A stretch of 64,000 nt of DNA from Novosphingobium panipatense. Its GTDB lineage: Bacteria; Pseudomonadota; Alphaproteobacteria; Sphingomonadales; Sphingomonadaceae. Both the position numbers and the translations under genes were made by a program. Positions 7,289 to 16,497 of this stretch are shown piece after piece; positions within the stretch are counted from its first letter, which is position 1, and each line of letters opens with the position of its first letter. Below the pieces are notes generated by a model that did not search any database, was not told where the DNA came from, and saw only the letters and a program-made list of their open reading frames with translations. The stretch lies in assembly GCF_002149965.1 (NCBI RefSeq), contig NZ_MSQB01000019.1, positions 62,001 to 126,000 on the forward strand. The letters are read 5' to 3'.

Positions 7289-10132
7289 ATGGCATTCAAG
7301 CCATTCGCTTTCTGCACCGCATCCGTTTTCGCACTGAGCCTCGCCACTGTCGCTCAGGCCCAGGAAGCGACCGCGCAGGAAGCCGCTCCGCAGTCGGCCG
7401 ACGAAGGCGAAGCCACTGCCGAAGACATCATCGTCACCGGTGTGCGCGCCTCGATCGTCGGCGCCATCAACAGCCGCAAGGACAACATCCAGATCGTCGA
7501 CTCGATCGTGGCTGAAGACGTCGGCAAGCTGCCGGACAACAACGTCGTCGAGGCGCTCCAGCGCGTGACCGGTATCCAGGTTACCGACCGTGCCGGCGGC
7601 GAAACCGCGACGATCACCATTCGCGGCCTTTCCGACCCCGTCACCACCTGGAACGGCCGCAACATCTTCACCGCGGCAGGTACTTCGTTCGCGCTTCAGG
7701 ACGTTTCGGCGAACCTCGTACGCAAGATCGACGTCTACAAGACCCGTTCGGCCGACCAGCTCGAATTCGGCCTCGCCGGCCAGATCGACGTCGCCACGCG
7801 TCGTCCGTTCGACTTCGACGGCTTCACCGTTTCCGGCCTGGCGCGCGGCATCTACAGCGAGCTGGCAGACGAAGTTAACCCCAACGTGGCGCTGCTGGTC
7901 AGCGACCGCTTCGAAACCGGCATCGGCGAGATCGGCTTCCTGATCAACGGCAGCTACACGCGCGCCAAGTATCGCAACATGAACGTCCAGGCGGGTGCGC
8001 TTGTGCCGTTTGCCACCGAGAACCCGCCTTCGGGTACCTGGCTCACGCCGCTGCAGCGCATCTTCCCGAACACCGACCCGAACAATCCGTACTGGACGCC
8101 GGGCCTGAACGCGGGTCTGCCGACCACGCCGGGTTCGACGCTGAACATCGACGGCGTCGACGTTCCCTACTACCTGTCGCGCGATGCGGTGATCAGCTCG
8201 GACCTTTACGGCAAGCGTGAGCGGCCCTCGATCAATGCCGCGCTGCAGTGGGCACCGAACGACCGTTCGACCTACACGGCCGAATTCTACTACACCGGCT
8301 TCCGCGGCAACACCTTCAACTCGATGATGTTCAGCTACGCCGACTGGTGGGGCGATCTGGGCTCGAATCCGGGTTCGACTTTCGAGCTCTATGACGGCAC
8401 CAACATCGTCAAGTCGCGCCAGATGGGCAGCGTCGCCGGCTTCAACAGCGCCGACTACGCCACCAACAAGACCGACAGCTACGTCTACGCCCTGAATGCC
8501 GACTGGGACGTCGGTGATCGCGGCAAGATCACGGCCGACCTGACCTACCAGGACAGCACGAACGAGACCTCGTTCTTCGCCATGCGCACCAACCGCGGCC
8601 CGCTGGACCTCGACGTCGATTTCAACAGCGGCGGCGGCATCCCGTCGTACAGCTTCGGCACCCCCGAAGTCCTCACCGACCCCAGCGCCTGGACCGTTGG
8701 CGACCTGTTCGACAACGGCAACAAGAGCAAGGGCAACGCCTGGACCTTCATGCTCGACGGTCATTACGACTGGGACGAAGGCTTCCTGCGCCGCATCAAG
8801 GCGGGCTTCCGCTACGACAACCGCAAGGCCAGCACTTTCGTTCGCGAACAGAGCGCAGGCGCTCTGAACACTTCGCTGGCCGATCTGGGTGACGGTTATA
8901 CCTTCACCAACAGCGGCTTCTTCGACGGCCGCGCCGATGTTCCGACGAGCTGGGTTCTGGCCAATGGCCCGGCGCTCTACAAGAACGCCGATGCCATCCG
9001 TTCGATGTATCAGGCAATCAATCCGAACCTGCTGCTGTCCGATCAGATGTCGTTCGGCCGCGTCTTCGACATCAACGAAGTCACGCTCTCCGCGTACCTG
9101 CTGGCCGATGGCGAAGTCGAGATCTTCGGCCGTCCGCTCATGGTCGAAGGCGGCGTGCGCATGGTCGCGATCGATACCGACTACAACTACTTCGATCGCT
9201 ACAACGGCTTTGCACGTACCGGCGTCTCGACCGGCGAAGTGAAGTTCCTGCCGAGCTTCACCGCCCGCTACGAGATCACGCCGACCCTGCGTCTGCGCTT
9301 CAACTACGGCGAAACCCTGCGTCGTCCGGCCTTCGGCGACCTCAACCCGAACGTGACCCTCACGGGCGACCTTTCGGGTCTGGGCTTCGGCACCGGCAGC
9401 GCCGGCAACGCGAACCTGAAGTCGACGACGTCGAAGAACTTCGACCTCGCGCTGGAATGGTACTTCGAGCGCAACAGCGCGATCTACGTCACTGGTTTCC
9501 GCCGCGAAATCCAGGGCCTGGTGGTTCCGCTCACGACGCTTGAGTACATCCCGAACAACAACATCCAGGGCAGCACGGCTACCGACTACTTCCAGGTCAC
9601 CCGTCCGACCAACGCGTCCGACGGTGTGCTCAAGGGCGTGGAAATCGGCCTGACCTACTTCCCGACCTATCTGCCGAGCATCCTCGACGGCCTGGGCTTC
9701 CAGGGCAGCGCGACGATCCTCGACTCCGAGCAGACGATCCCCGAAACCGACGCGGCCGGCAACACGGTCCTGACCAAGTCGGCCTTCTTCGCGGTTTCGA
9801 AGTTCTCGTACAACGCCACGCTGGCTTACGAGCGCGGTCCGGTCGGCGCACGTCTCTCCTACGTGTGGCGCAAGGGCTTCCTCAACAACAACGAGGCGCG
9901 TGCCTTCGCCAACCCGATCGGCATGTGGCGCAAGCCTGAAAAGAGCCTGGACTTCCAGCTCACCTACAACGTGACCAAGGACATCGGCCTGACCTTCGAC
10001 GCGGTGAACATCACCAAGTCGAAGCAGCAGAACTACTACAAGTTCGAGGATGCCGGTGGTCCGCAGACGATGAACTCGAGCACGCTGCTGATCGATCGCA
10101 CTTTCGCGCTCGGCGTCCGCTTCAAGTTCTGA
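7289..10132 (+). CDS. TonB-dependent receptor for arabino-oligosaccharides (substrate inferred)
   Basis: A 947-residue outer-membrane receptor. Residues 1-26 form a signal peptide ending VAQAQ-EA, followed by an acidic stretch and the TonB-box region EDIIVTGVRASIV (about residues 47-59). The plug domain includes VVEALQRVTGIQVTDRAGGE and TITIRGL. The rest is a 22-strand barrel with many aromatic strand ends, closing on the C-terminal Phe (ALGVRFKF). The plug and barrel type is that of Caulobacter/sphingomonad receptors for plant oligosaccharides. The substrate is inferred from the surrounding arabinanase genes. Two operator dyads precede it and a strong terminator follows. Import would supply the periplasm with products for the GH43, GH51 and (alpha/alpha)6 enzymes. 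Confidence 0.9.
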   Translation: MAFKPFAFCTASVFALSLATVAQAQEATAQEAAPQSADEGEATAEDIIVTGVRASIVGAINSRKDNIQIVDSIVAEDVGKLPDNNVVEALQRVTGIQVTDRAGGETATITIRGLSDPVTTWNGRNIFTAAGTSFALQDVSANLVRKIDVYKTRSADQLEFGLAGQIDVATRRPFDFDGFTVSGLARGIYSELADEVNPNVALLVSDRFETGIGEIGFLINGSYTRAKYRNMNVQAGALVPFATENPPSGTWLTPLQRIFPNTDPNNPYWTPGLNAGLPTTPGSTLNIDGVDVPYYLSRDAVISSDLYGKRERPSINAALQWAPNDRSTYTAEFYYTGFRGNTFNSMMFSYADWWGDLGSNPGSTFELYDGTNIVKSRQMGSVAGFNSADYATNKTDSYVYALNADWDVGDRGKITADLTYQDSTNETSFFAMRTNRGPLDLDVDFNSGGGIPSYSFGTPEVLTDPSAWTVGDLFDNGNKSKGNAWTFMLDGHYDWDEGFLRRIKAGFRYDNRKASTFVREQSAGALNTSLADLGDGYTFTNSGFFDGRADVPTSWVLANGPALYKNADAIRSMYQAINPNLLLSDQMSFGRVFDINEVTLSAYLLADGEVEIFGRPLMVEGGVRMVAIDTDYNYFDRYNGFARTGVSTGEVKFLPSFTARYEITPTLRLRFNYGETLRRPAFGDLNPNVTLTGDLSGLGFGTGSAGNANLKSTTSKNFDLALEWYFERNSAIYVTGFRREIQGLVVPLTTLEYIPNNNIQGSTATDYFQVTRPTNASDGVLKGVEIGLTYFPTYLPSILDGLGFQGSATILDSEQTIPETDAAGNTVLTKSAFFAVSKFSYNATLAYERGPVGARLSYVWRKGFLNNNEARAFANPIGMWRKPEKSLDFQLTYNVTKDIGLTFDAVNITKSKQQNYYKFEDAGGPQTMNSSTLLIDRTFALGVRFKF

Positions 10133-10183
10133 TCTGAAAAAGCAGGTCGCGACGGACGCCATTCCGCGTCGCGGCCTGCCACG

Positions 10184-10247
10184 GGCGGCCGTTTCTTGCC
10201 GGGTTCCTCTCCCAACACAGGCCCGGCAGGGACGGCCGCCATTTTTA
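10184..10247 (+). terminator. Terminator after the TonB-dependent receptor gene
   Basis: GGCGGCCGT (10184-10192) pairs with ACGGCCGCC (10232-10240), with an inner CCGGG/CCCGG stem, and is followed by ATTTTTATT. A second hairpin (GCAGG...CCTGC, 10142-10179) lies just before it. Confidence 0.85.
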
Positions 10248-10290
10248 TTCTTGCATCTGCTGACGCTCGCCAGACCATGAAGGGGTAACG

Positions 10291-12360
10291 ATGCGCGGAA
10301 ATATTCGGACGATCCTCGCCACCGCGGCACTGCTTGCGAGCGGGGCCAGCGTGCCGCTTGCCGCGTCTTCTTCTTCAACGACGGTCTCCGCAGCGACCTC
10401 TCCCCGGCTCGATGCCGCTGCCATCGCCAAGGCCCGCTTCGGCAACGACGCAGCCTGGTACGAACAGCGCATTCCCTTCTTCGAAAGCGCCGATCCGAAG
10501 ATCGATGCCGTCTACTACTATCGCTGGGGCCTGTTCCGGGCGCATCAGCGCGATCTGGGCGTGCAGGGCTATATCACCACTGAGTTCGCCGACGACGTGG
10601 ATTGGCAGCGCCATCCCTTCGCCAGTCTCAACGACGCCAGCGGCTTCCATATCGCCGAAGGTCGCTGGCTGAACGACCGCCGCTTCACGGCCGACTACAT
10701 CGAGTTCATGTACGAAGGCGGCAACGACCGCCACTTCACCGATCACATGGCGGACTCGGTCTGGGGCCGCTATCTGGTCGACGGCGACCGCGATGCCGTG
10801 CTCGCGCACCTCAAGACCATGCGGCATATCTACCGCCTGTGGGACGAGAAGTTCGATTTCACCAAGGGACTCTACTTCGTCGAACCCCTGCTGGACGCGA
10901 CCGAGTACACCGTTTCCTCGATCGACGCCTCGGGCGGCAAGGACGGGTTCCGGGGCGGCGATTCCTTCCGCCCCTCGGTCAACAGCTACATGTTCGCCAA
11001 TGCCCGCGCGCTCTCGCGCATGGCGGAAATGGCGGGCGACACGGCCATGGCGAAGGAGTACGCCGACCGCGCCGAAGCGCTGCGCACGCGCGTGCTGGAG
11101 GACCTGTGGAGCCCGAAGCTGGGCCATTTCGTGGACCGCTACCAGGTCGATAACGAGCATGTGAAGTACTGGGACCAGATCCGTAACCGTGAACTGGTGG
11201 GTTACCTGCCGTGGATGTTCGACCTTGTCCCGGACGAGGCGAAGTATTCCGGCGCATGGGCGCATCTGCTCGATCCGAATGCGCTTGCGGGGAAGGCGGG
11301 CATGCGGACGGTCGAGCAGAACTACGAATACTACATGCGCCAGTACCGCTATCTCGGCTCTGCGCCCGAGTGCCAGTGGAACGGCCCGATCTGGCCTTAC
11401 CAGACCACCCAGGTCCTGACTGGCATGGCCAACCTGCTCGACCATTACGGCCAGAAAGGCCCGGTGACGCGCAGCGACTACATGCGCCTGCTGCGCCAGT
11501 ACACGCAGCTTCACCATCAGGGCGATGGCAAGAACGGGCGCCTCGATCTGGAGGAGGATTACCATCCCGAGACCGGCAAGCCGATCGTCGGGCTGGACCG
11601 CAGCCACCACTATTTCCATTCCGGCTATCTCGACCTGATCCTGACCGGCCTGGTCGGCATTCGCCCGCGCGCGGACGACGTGCTGGAAGTGAACCCGCTG
11701 CTGCCGGCGGCGGGCGATCCGCAGGCGCTAGACTGGTTCCATATCGAGCGCGTGCCCTACCACGGCCATCAGGTCTCGGTGACCTGGGATGCCGACGGCA
11801 AGCGCTATGGCCGCAAGGGGCTGACGATCGCGGTGGACGGCAGCGAAGTGGCGCATCGTGACGATCTCGGTCGCATCGAAGTGCCGCTGGCGCGCAAGGC
11901 CAATGCGCCCGTGGTGCGCGAAACGAACCTGGCCGTGCAACTGGTGCGCGAAAACTTCCCCAAGGCGAGCGCCTCTTCGGGCAGCGAGGCGGAAAACCTC
12001 CACGACGGTATTGACGGCCGTGCCTGGTTCTATCCCGAACTGCCGAACGGCTGGGATTCGGCCGCAGGGCCTGCCGAGCAGTGGTATGCAGTGGACTTCG
12101 GCAAGACGGTCACGCTGGGCGCCACGGAACTGGCCTTCTTCGCGGACGGCGGAAAGTTCGCGGCCCCTCGCAAGGTCCGCATCGAGGCCTGGCAGAACGG
12201 TCGCTGGCAGACCGTGGCCATGCCTGCCGCCGCGCCCCTGGCGAACGGCGTGACGCGGCTGAACTGGACCCCGGTTCAGGCCGAGCGCGTCCGCGTGGTG
12301 ATGACGCCTGCGGGCAGGAAGGCGATCCGTCTGGCCGAGCTAAAGGCTTTTGCCCGCTGA
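10291..12360 (+). CDS. Secreted (alpha/alpha)6 glycoside hydrolase (MGH1/GH63-like) with discoidin-like C-terminal domain
   Basis: A 689-residue protein with a signal peptide (residues 1-25, ...VPLAAS). Residues ~40-500 carry repeated helical-toroid motifs: DAVYYYRWGLFRAH, SVWGRYLVDGD, FRPSVNSYMFANA, ECQWNGPIWPYQT, DRSHHYFHSGYLDLILTG. These resemble the mannosylglycerate-hydrolase-1/GH63-type glucosidase fold. Residues ~560-689 look like an F5/8 (discoidin) galactose-binding-like beta-sandwich (VDFGKTVTLGATELAFF, RVRVVMTP). The substrate is unknown; its place beside the receptor suggests a terminal residue on arabinan or arabinogalactan. Catalytic acids cannot be assigned with certainty. It has its own start region after the receptor terminator and its own terminator. 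Confidence 0.75.
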   Translation: MRGNIRTILATAALLASGASVPLAASSSSTTVSAATSPRLDAAAIAKARFGNDAAWYEQRIPFFESADPKIDAVYYYRWGLFRAHQRDLGVQGYITTEFADDVDWQRHPFASLNDASGFHIAEGRWLNDRRFTADYIEFMYEGGNDRHFTDHMADSVWGRYLVDGDRDAVLAHLKTMRHIYRLWDEKFDFTKGLYFVEPLLDATEYTVSSIDASGGKDGFRGGDSFRPSVNSYMFANARALSRMAEMAGDTAMAKEYADRAEALRTRVLEDLWSPKLGHFVDRYQVDNEHVKYWDQIRNRELVGYLPWMFDLVPDEAKYSGAWAHLLDPNALAGKAGMRTVEQNYEYYMRQYRYLGSAPECQWNGPIWPYQTTQVLTGMANLLDHYGQKGPVTRSDYMRLLRQYTQLHHQGDGKNGRLDLEEDYHPETGKPIVGLDRSHHYFHSGYLDLILTGLVGIRPRADDVLEVNPLLPAAGDPQALDWFHIERVPYHGHQVSVTWDADGKRYGRKGLTIAVDGSEVAHRDDLGRIEVPLARKANAPVVRETNLAVQLVRENFPKASASSGSEAENLHDGIDGRAWFYPELPNGWDSAAGPAEQWYAVDFGKTVTLGATELAFFADGGKFAAPRKVRIEAWQNGRWQTVAMPAAAPLANGVTRLNWTPVQAERVRVVMTPAGRKAIRLAELKAFAR

Positions 12361-12367
12361 GTTACCC

Positions 12368-12413
12368 TTCCGGCAGTCTTGTCGAGATCACGACAGGGCT
12401 GCCGGAATTTTCT
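12368..12413 (+). terminator. Terminator after the (alpha/alpha)6 hydrolase gene
   Basis: TTCCGGCAG (12368-12376) pairs with CTGCCGGAA (12399-12407), with an inner TGTCG/CGACA stem. TTTTCTTTCG follows. Confidence 0.82.
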
Positions 12414-12480
12414 TTCGTTAAGCCGAAGGAAACCCTGTCCGGCTAACTGGAATTAACCGTGGAGGCAGCTTTCTGAGGGA

Positions 12481-12636
12481 ATGTCTCACGGCTATCCCTT
12501 CGCCTCGTTCGCTGCGGCCACCTCGTGCTTCGCAGGTCTATCGACCCTGATCCCCGGCTGGATGGCCGGTATCGCCGCCGCGCATATAGCCTGCGCGGTG
12601 CTGTTCATGGGGCTGTTCAAGCACGAGACCTCTTAG
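12481..12636 (+). CDS. Possible 51-residue hydrophobic small protein
   Basis: A short ORF directly after GAGGGA, starting ATGTCTCACGGC. Its product is rich in Ala, Phe and Gly with one or two hydrophobic segments (IPGWMAGIAAAHIACAVLFM) and ends KHETS. Third codon positions are mostly G or C, as in real genes here. Its stop overlaps the dsbD stop codon in convergent orientation by 3-4 bases. I do not recognise it. The alternative is a chance ORF in the dsbD 3' region. Confidence 0.33.
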   Translation: MSHGYPFASFAAATSCFAGLSTLIPGWMAGIAAAHIACAVLFMGLFKHETS

Positions 12637-14717
12637 GCCCCGGCTTTCCCTGCGAGCAGCTCCGGCGTCAGCACTTGCGGCAATTGCTCGGCCTTGCCGG
12701 AGCCGCCCGCGTACCAGACGTAGAGCGGAACCCCGGCGGCGCCTTGGGCGGTGAGGTAGCGGGTGATCTCGGGATCGCGCCGCGTCCAGTCTCCGCGCAG
12801 GACGACGACACCGGCTTTTTCGAAAGCGGCGCGGGTATCTTCGCGCTCGATGGCGACTTGTTCGTTGACCTTGCAGGTCAGGCACCAGTCGGCGGTCATC
12901 CACACGAAGACCGGCTTGCCCGAGGCCCGTGCCTCGGCAAGGGCCTTTTCGCTAAAGGGTTTCGCGGCCAGCAGCGATTCCGAGGTTGTCGAGGGCGGCG
13001 CGGGCTGCGGCAGCAGGGGGAGCGCGATCACGGCCAGGGCGGTGGCCACCAGCGCGGGCGACTTTGCCGACTTGCCCCGGCGCTGCGCCTTACCCGCCAC
13101 AAGAAGCGCGGCGAGCACGAGCAGCAGCGCGGCCAGGGCCGCCAGCACGAAGCCCGTTCCGCCGACTTTCCAGGTCAGCCATGCAAGCGCAAGCGCGGTG
13201 AGGCCCATGGGCAATGCCATCCAGCGGCGGAACGTCACCATCCAGCCGCCGGGCCTTGGCATGCGCCTGCGGAGCGCGGGGACGAAAGCGACGGCCAGGA
13301 AGGGCAGGGCAATGCCGAGCCCGAGCACGGCGAACAGGCTCATCGCGGGCAGAACCGGCAGTAGCAGCGCCGCGCCCATGGCGCTTGCCATGAAGGGCCC
13401 GGTGCAGGGCGTGGCGACGAACGCGGCGAGCAATCCCGTCGCGAAGGCGCCCCGCGTGAAGCTGGAAGGGGAACCGCCCGCGGCAAAGCCCGGCACGGCA
13501 AATTCGAACAGGCCCAGCAGGTTGGCGGTAATCGCCGCCGCCAGGAACAGCAGTCCGACGACGACCAGCGGCTCCTGCAGCTGGAACGCCCAGCCCACTT
13601 GCTCGCCGCCCGCCCGCAGCGCCAGCAGCAAGGCGCCGAGACCGAGGCAGGCAAGGATCACGCCCGCCGCATAGGCCAGCCCCTCGATCCGGGCATGGGC
13701 CTCGCTCTCGCCCGCGCGGGCGAGGCTGAGGGCTTTGAGGCTCAGGATCGGGAAGACGCAGGGCATGACATTGAGCAGCAGCCCGCCCGCCAGTGCGGCG
13801 AGCAGGAGCAGCGGAAGAGAGGGCAGTTCGGGAGCGGCCGCGTCGCTGGCGATCGGTGTTCCTCCAGCGGGAACCGTGCCGGGGCGCGCCGAGAAGGCGA
13901 TGCCGTCTCCAGCGCCGTTGAGGCGCAGAACGCCGGTCAGGCTGTCCGATCCGCGCGGGTCCAGTTTGACGCGGGGCAGGGTGACGATCAGCATGTCGCC
14001 CTTCCAGGCGAACTGCTGCGCGCCCGCATAGTCGATCAGCTTGTCCTCGCCCACGAAGACATGGGGGCCTTCCAGCGGGGTGGAGGCGGGGAGGGGAATG
14101 GCGATGCGCACCGTGCTATCGTCGAGGCTGAACGTGCCTTGCGCATCGAGCGGGGCAGGCAGGCGGCGCTGCCATTCCGCGAAGCGCGGGTCGGACTCGG
14201 CCTCTGCTTTTGGGGCCGTTCCTGCGGCGGCTTTGGCAGCAATCGGCTGTTCCACGGCCAGATCGGCTTGCTCAGGCACGCAGATCTGTTCGGTGCAGGC
14301 CAGCCACTGGGCGCGAAGATGCACGGGAATGCGGCTGCCCGGCACGGCGCCGGAGGGCACGGTGAAGGGCACAAGAATGGCGTAGTCGCTCTCGTAGACG
14401 TGATTCATCAGCCCGGAGACGACCAGCGTCTGCGGCACCGGATAGCGTGGATTTCCGGCCTTGGCCCCCTCGGGCAGGGTCCAGTCGAGCTGCATGCCGA
14501 GGCCCGCGTCGCCGGGGTTGGACCAGTAGCCGTGCCAGCCCTTTTCGGGCTTCATGTGGATGGCGATCGTCGTTTCGCCGCCGGGTGCGGCGGCAGGACC
14601 GGCCACCAGTTCGGCCGCGATATGCGCGGGCGCCGCTGCGGCGAGGGCGGGTGAAAGCATGAGCGCCAGCAACTGACACATGAGTGCCATAAACAGGCGA
14701 TAGCGGCGCTTTTCCAT
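12633..14717 (-). CDS. dsbD: Protein-disulfide reductase, DsbD/ScsB type
   Basis: A 694-residue inner-membrane protein carrying electrons from cytosolic thioredoxin to periplasmic thiol proteins. After a signal peptide (about residues 1-28) comes an N-terminal periplasmic domain (residues ~30-280) with WLACTEQICVPE. The central CcdA-like transmembrane region (~300-570) has its redox cysteines in NVMPCVFP and VATPCTGPF. The C-terminal thioredoxin domain has the active site WCLTC in WMTADWCLTCKVN. The N-terminal domain and overall length suit the ScsB-like branch better than E. coli DsbD. It is transcribed leftward, divergent from the phosphatase gene. Confidence 0.9.
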   Translation of the reverse strand: MEKRRYRLFMALMCQLLALMLSPALAAAAPAHIAAELVAGPAAAPGGETTIAIHMKPEKGWHGYWSNPGDAGLGMQLDWTLPEGAKAGNPRYPVPQTLVVSGLMNHVYESDYAILVPFTVPSGAVPGSRIPVHLRAQWLACTEQICVPEQADLAVEQPIAAKAAAGTAPKAEAESDPRFAEWQRRLPAPLDAQGTFSLDDSTVRIAIPLPASTPLEGPHVFVGEDKLIDYAGAQQFAWKGDMLIVTLPRVKLDPRGSDSLTGVLRLNGAGDGIAFSARPGTVPAGGTPIASDAAAPELPSLPLLLLAALAGGLLLNVMPCVFPILSLKALSLARAGESEAHARIEGLAYAAGVILACLGLGALLLALRAGGEQVGWAFQLQEPLVVVGLLFLAAAITANLLGLFEFAVPGFAAGGSPSSFTRGAFATGLLAAFVATPCTGPFMASAMGAALLLPVLPAMSLFAVLGLGIALPFLAVAFVPALRRRMPRPGGWMVTFRRWMALPMGLTALALAWLTWKVGGTGFVLAALAALLLVLAALLVAGKAQRRGKSAKSPALVATALAVIALPLLPQPAPPSTTSESLLAAKPFSEKALAEARASGKPVFVWMTADWCLTCKVNEQVAIEREDTRAAFEKAGVVVLRGDWTRRDPEITRYLTAQGAAGVPLYVWYAGGSGKAEQLPQVLTPELLAGKAGA

Positions 14718-14814
14718 GAGACTCCCGTGCGTTGGGTGGCGCTTGCGTCACGCGCGCATTCCAGACATCGCTGCATCTGCGCCGATTGCACCCAGATTTC
14801 AAGGAAGACCCCCG

Positions 14815-16497
14815 ATGCGCCTGCTTTCCCCGTCGCTTGCTCCGCTGGCCCTGATCGCGGCTCTTGCCGTCTCGGCCCCCGCCATGGCGCAGGAAGCACC
14901 GGCCGCGCCTGCTCCCGCCGCCGCTCCGGCACCGCAGGCCCCGCCGAAGCTGATCGTGGCGATCTCGGTGGACCAGTTCTCCGCCGATCTCTTCGCGCAG
15001 TATCGCCAGCATTTCACCAAGGGCTTCACCCGGTTGCTGCAAGGCGCGGTCTTCGCTTCCGGCTACCAGTCGCACGCTGCGACCGAAACCTGCCCCGGCC
15101 ACTCCACGCTGCTCACCGGCGTTCATCCCTCGCGCACCGGCATTACCGCGAACTCGTGGTATCAGCCCGGCATCGCCCGCGCCGAAAAGGAAGTCTACTG
15201 CGTCGAGGATGAGACCAATCCCAGGTCCACGCCCGACAATCCGGTGGTCAGCCCCGTCCACCTCAAGGCCCCCACGCTGGGCGACCTCATGAAGAAGCGC
15301 AATCCGAAGACGATCAACGCGGCCGTTTCCGCCAAGGACCGCGCCGCCGTGATGATGAGCGGCCATGACACGGACGCGGTCTACTGGATCGGCGCCAAGG
15401 GCTTCACCACGTTCGAAAACAGGAAGATCAGCAAGGCCGTGGAGGCTCAGAACGCGGTGATGGCCCAGCGCGTCGCCGCCGGTGACGGCGACCTGACGGT
15501 GCCGGGCTGGTGCGGCCGGGTAGACCGGGCCACGCCGATCAAGGACTTCACCATCGGCACTTACCGCTTCACGCTGGCAGCGGGCGACTTCAAGGCCTAT
15601 TCCAATGGCCCCCGGATCGACACCGCCACCGCCGAGATGGCCGTGCGCATGGTGGACGAACTTGGCATGGGCAAGGATGCCGTGCCTGATGTGCTTTCGG
15701 TCAGCTTCTCGGCCACCGACAAGGTCGGCCATGCCTTCGGCACCGAGGGGGTGGAAATGTGCATCCAGATGAACGTGCTCGACGAAGCGCTGGCCACTCT
15801 GTTCAGCGGCCTCGATGCGCGCGGGATCGACTACGAGGTCGTGCTCAGCGCCGACCATGGCGGATTCGATGCGCCCGAGCGCCAGCAGCTGCGCGGAAAT
15901 CCTGAAGCGACCCGCATCGATCCGGCGCTTTCGGCCGATAAGCTCGCCGCCGCCGTCTCGCAGGATACCGGCGTCAGCGTGAAGAACGGCCCGCTGTTCT
16001 ACGGCGCGGGCGAGGCGGGCAGCGTCTGGTTCTCGTCGGAGCTGACGGCGGAGCAGAAGCAGAAGGTCATGGCCGCGCTCGTCGCCCGCCTGAAGGCCAA
16101 TCCGCAGATCGCTGCGGTCTATACGCAGGACCAGATCATGCAGTGGCCCGAACCCAAGGGCAGCCCGCAGGACTGGACCATGGAACAGAAGGTCCGCGCC
16201 TCCTTCGTGCCGGGCCGCTCGGGCGAAGTGCAGATGCTGACGGTGCGCGGCGTCGTGCCCGGCAAGCCCGCGCCCTTCAAGGTGGCGTCGCATGGCAGCC
16301 CTTGGGACTATGACCGCCGCGTGCCGATGCTGTTCTGGCGCAAGGGCATGGTGGGCTTCGAGCAACCCACCCCGGTGGAGACGGTGGACATCGCTCCGAC
16401 CCTCGCCGCCACCGTGGGCCTGACCGCGCCTGCCGGCACCTGGGACGGAAGGTGTCTCGACATCGACGCCGGAGAGGCCGATAGCTGCCGTCGATGA
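14815..16497 (+). CDS. PafA-type alkaline phosphatase superfamily protein
   Basis: A 560-residue protein. ATG 14815 is chosen because AAGGAAG precedes it and a signal peptide follows at once (MRLLSPSLAP...APAMAQ, residues 1-26), then an Ala/Pro linker. Metal and catalytic features of the superfamily are visible: Asp53 (ISVDQFS), the nucleophile Thr92 in ATETCPGHSTLLTG, NSWYQP, SATDKVGHAFG, SADHGGFD and VASHGSPWDYDRRVP. The periplasmic PafA type is a Thr-dependent, Zn-binding phosphomonoesterase that works without phosphate repression in some bacteria. It overlaps the next gene by 4 bases (ATGA), an odd pairing for a phosphatase. Confidence 0.85.
   Translation: MRLLSPSLAPLALIAALAVSAPAMAQEAPAAPAPAAAPAPQAPPKLIVAISVDQFSADLFAQYRQHFTKGFTRLLQGAVFASGYQSHAATETCPGHSTLLTGVHPSRTGITANSWYQPGIARAEKEVYCVEDETNPRSTPDNPVVSPVHLKAPTLGDLMKKRNPKTINAAVSAKDRAAVMMSGHDTDAVYWIGAKGFTTFENRKISKAVEAQNAVMAQRVAAGDGDLTVPGWCGRVDRATPIKDFTIGTYRFTLAAGDFKAYSNGPRIDTATAEMAVRMVDELGMGKDAVPDVLSVSFSATDKVGHAFGTEGVEMCIQMNVLDEALATLFSGLDARGIDYEVVLSADHGGFDAPERQQLRGNPEATRIDPALSADKLAAAVSQDTGVSVKNGPLFYGAGEAGSVWFSSELTAEQKQKVMAALVARLKANPQIAAVYTQDQIMQWPEPKGSPQDWTMEQKVRASFVPGRSGEVQMLTVRGVVPGKPAPFKVASHGSPWDYDRRVPMLFWRKGMVGFEQPTPVETVDIAPTLAATVGLTAPAGTWDGRCLDIDAGEADSCRR

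Noticed and set aside
7169-10378. 1069-residue ORF on the minus strand
   Set aside because: It is the antisense of the TonB-dependent receptor gene; the composition is dominated by Arg, Val, Asp and Glu as expected for antisense of GC-rich coding sequence, and no family motif is seen.
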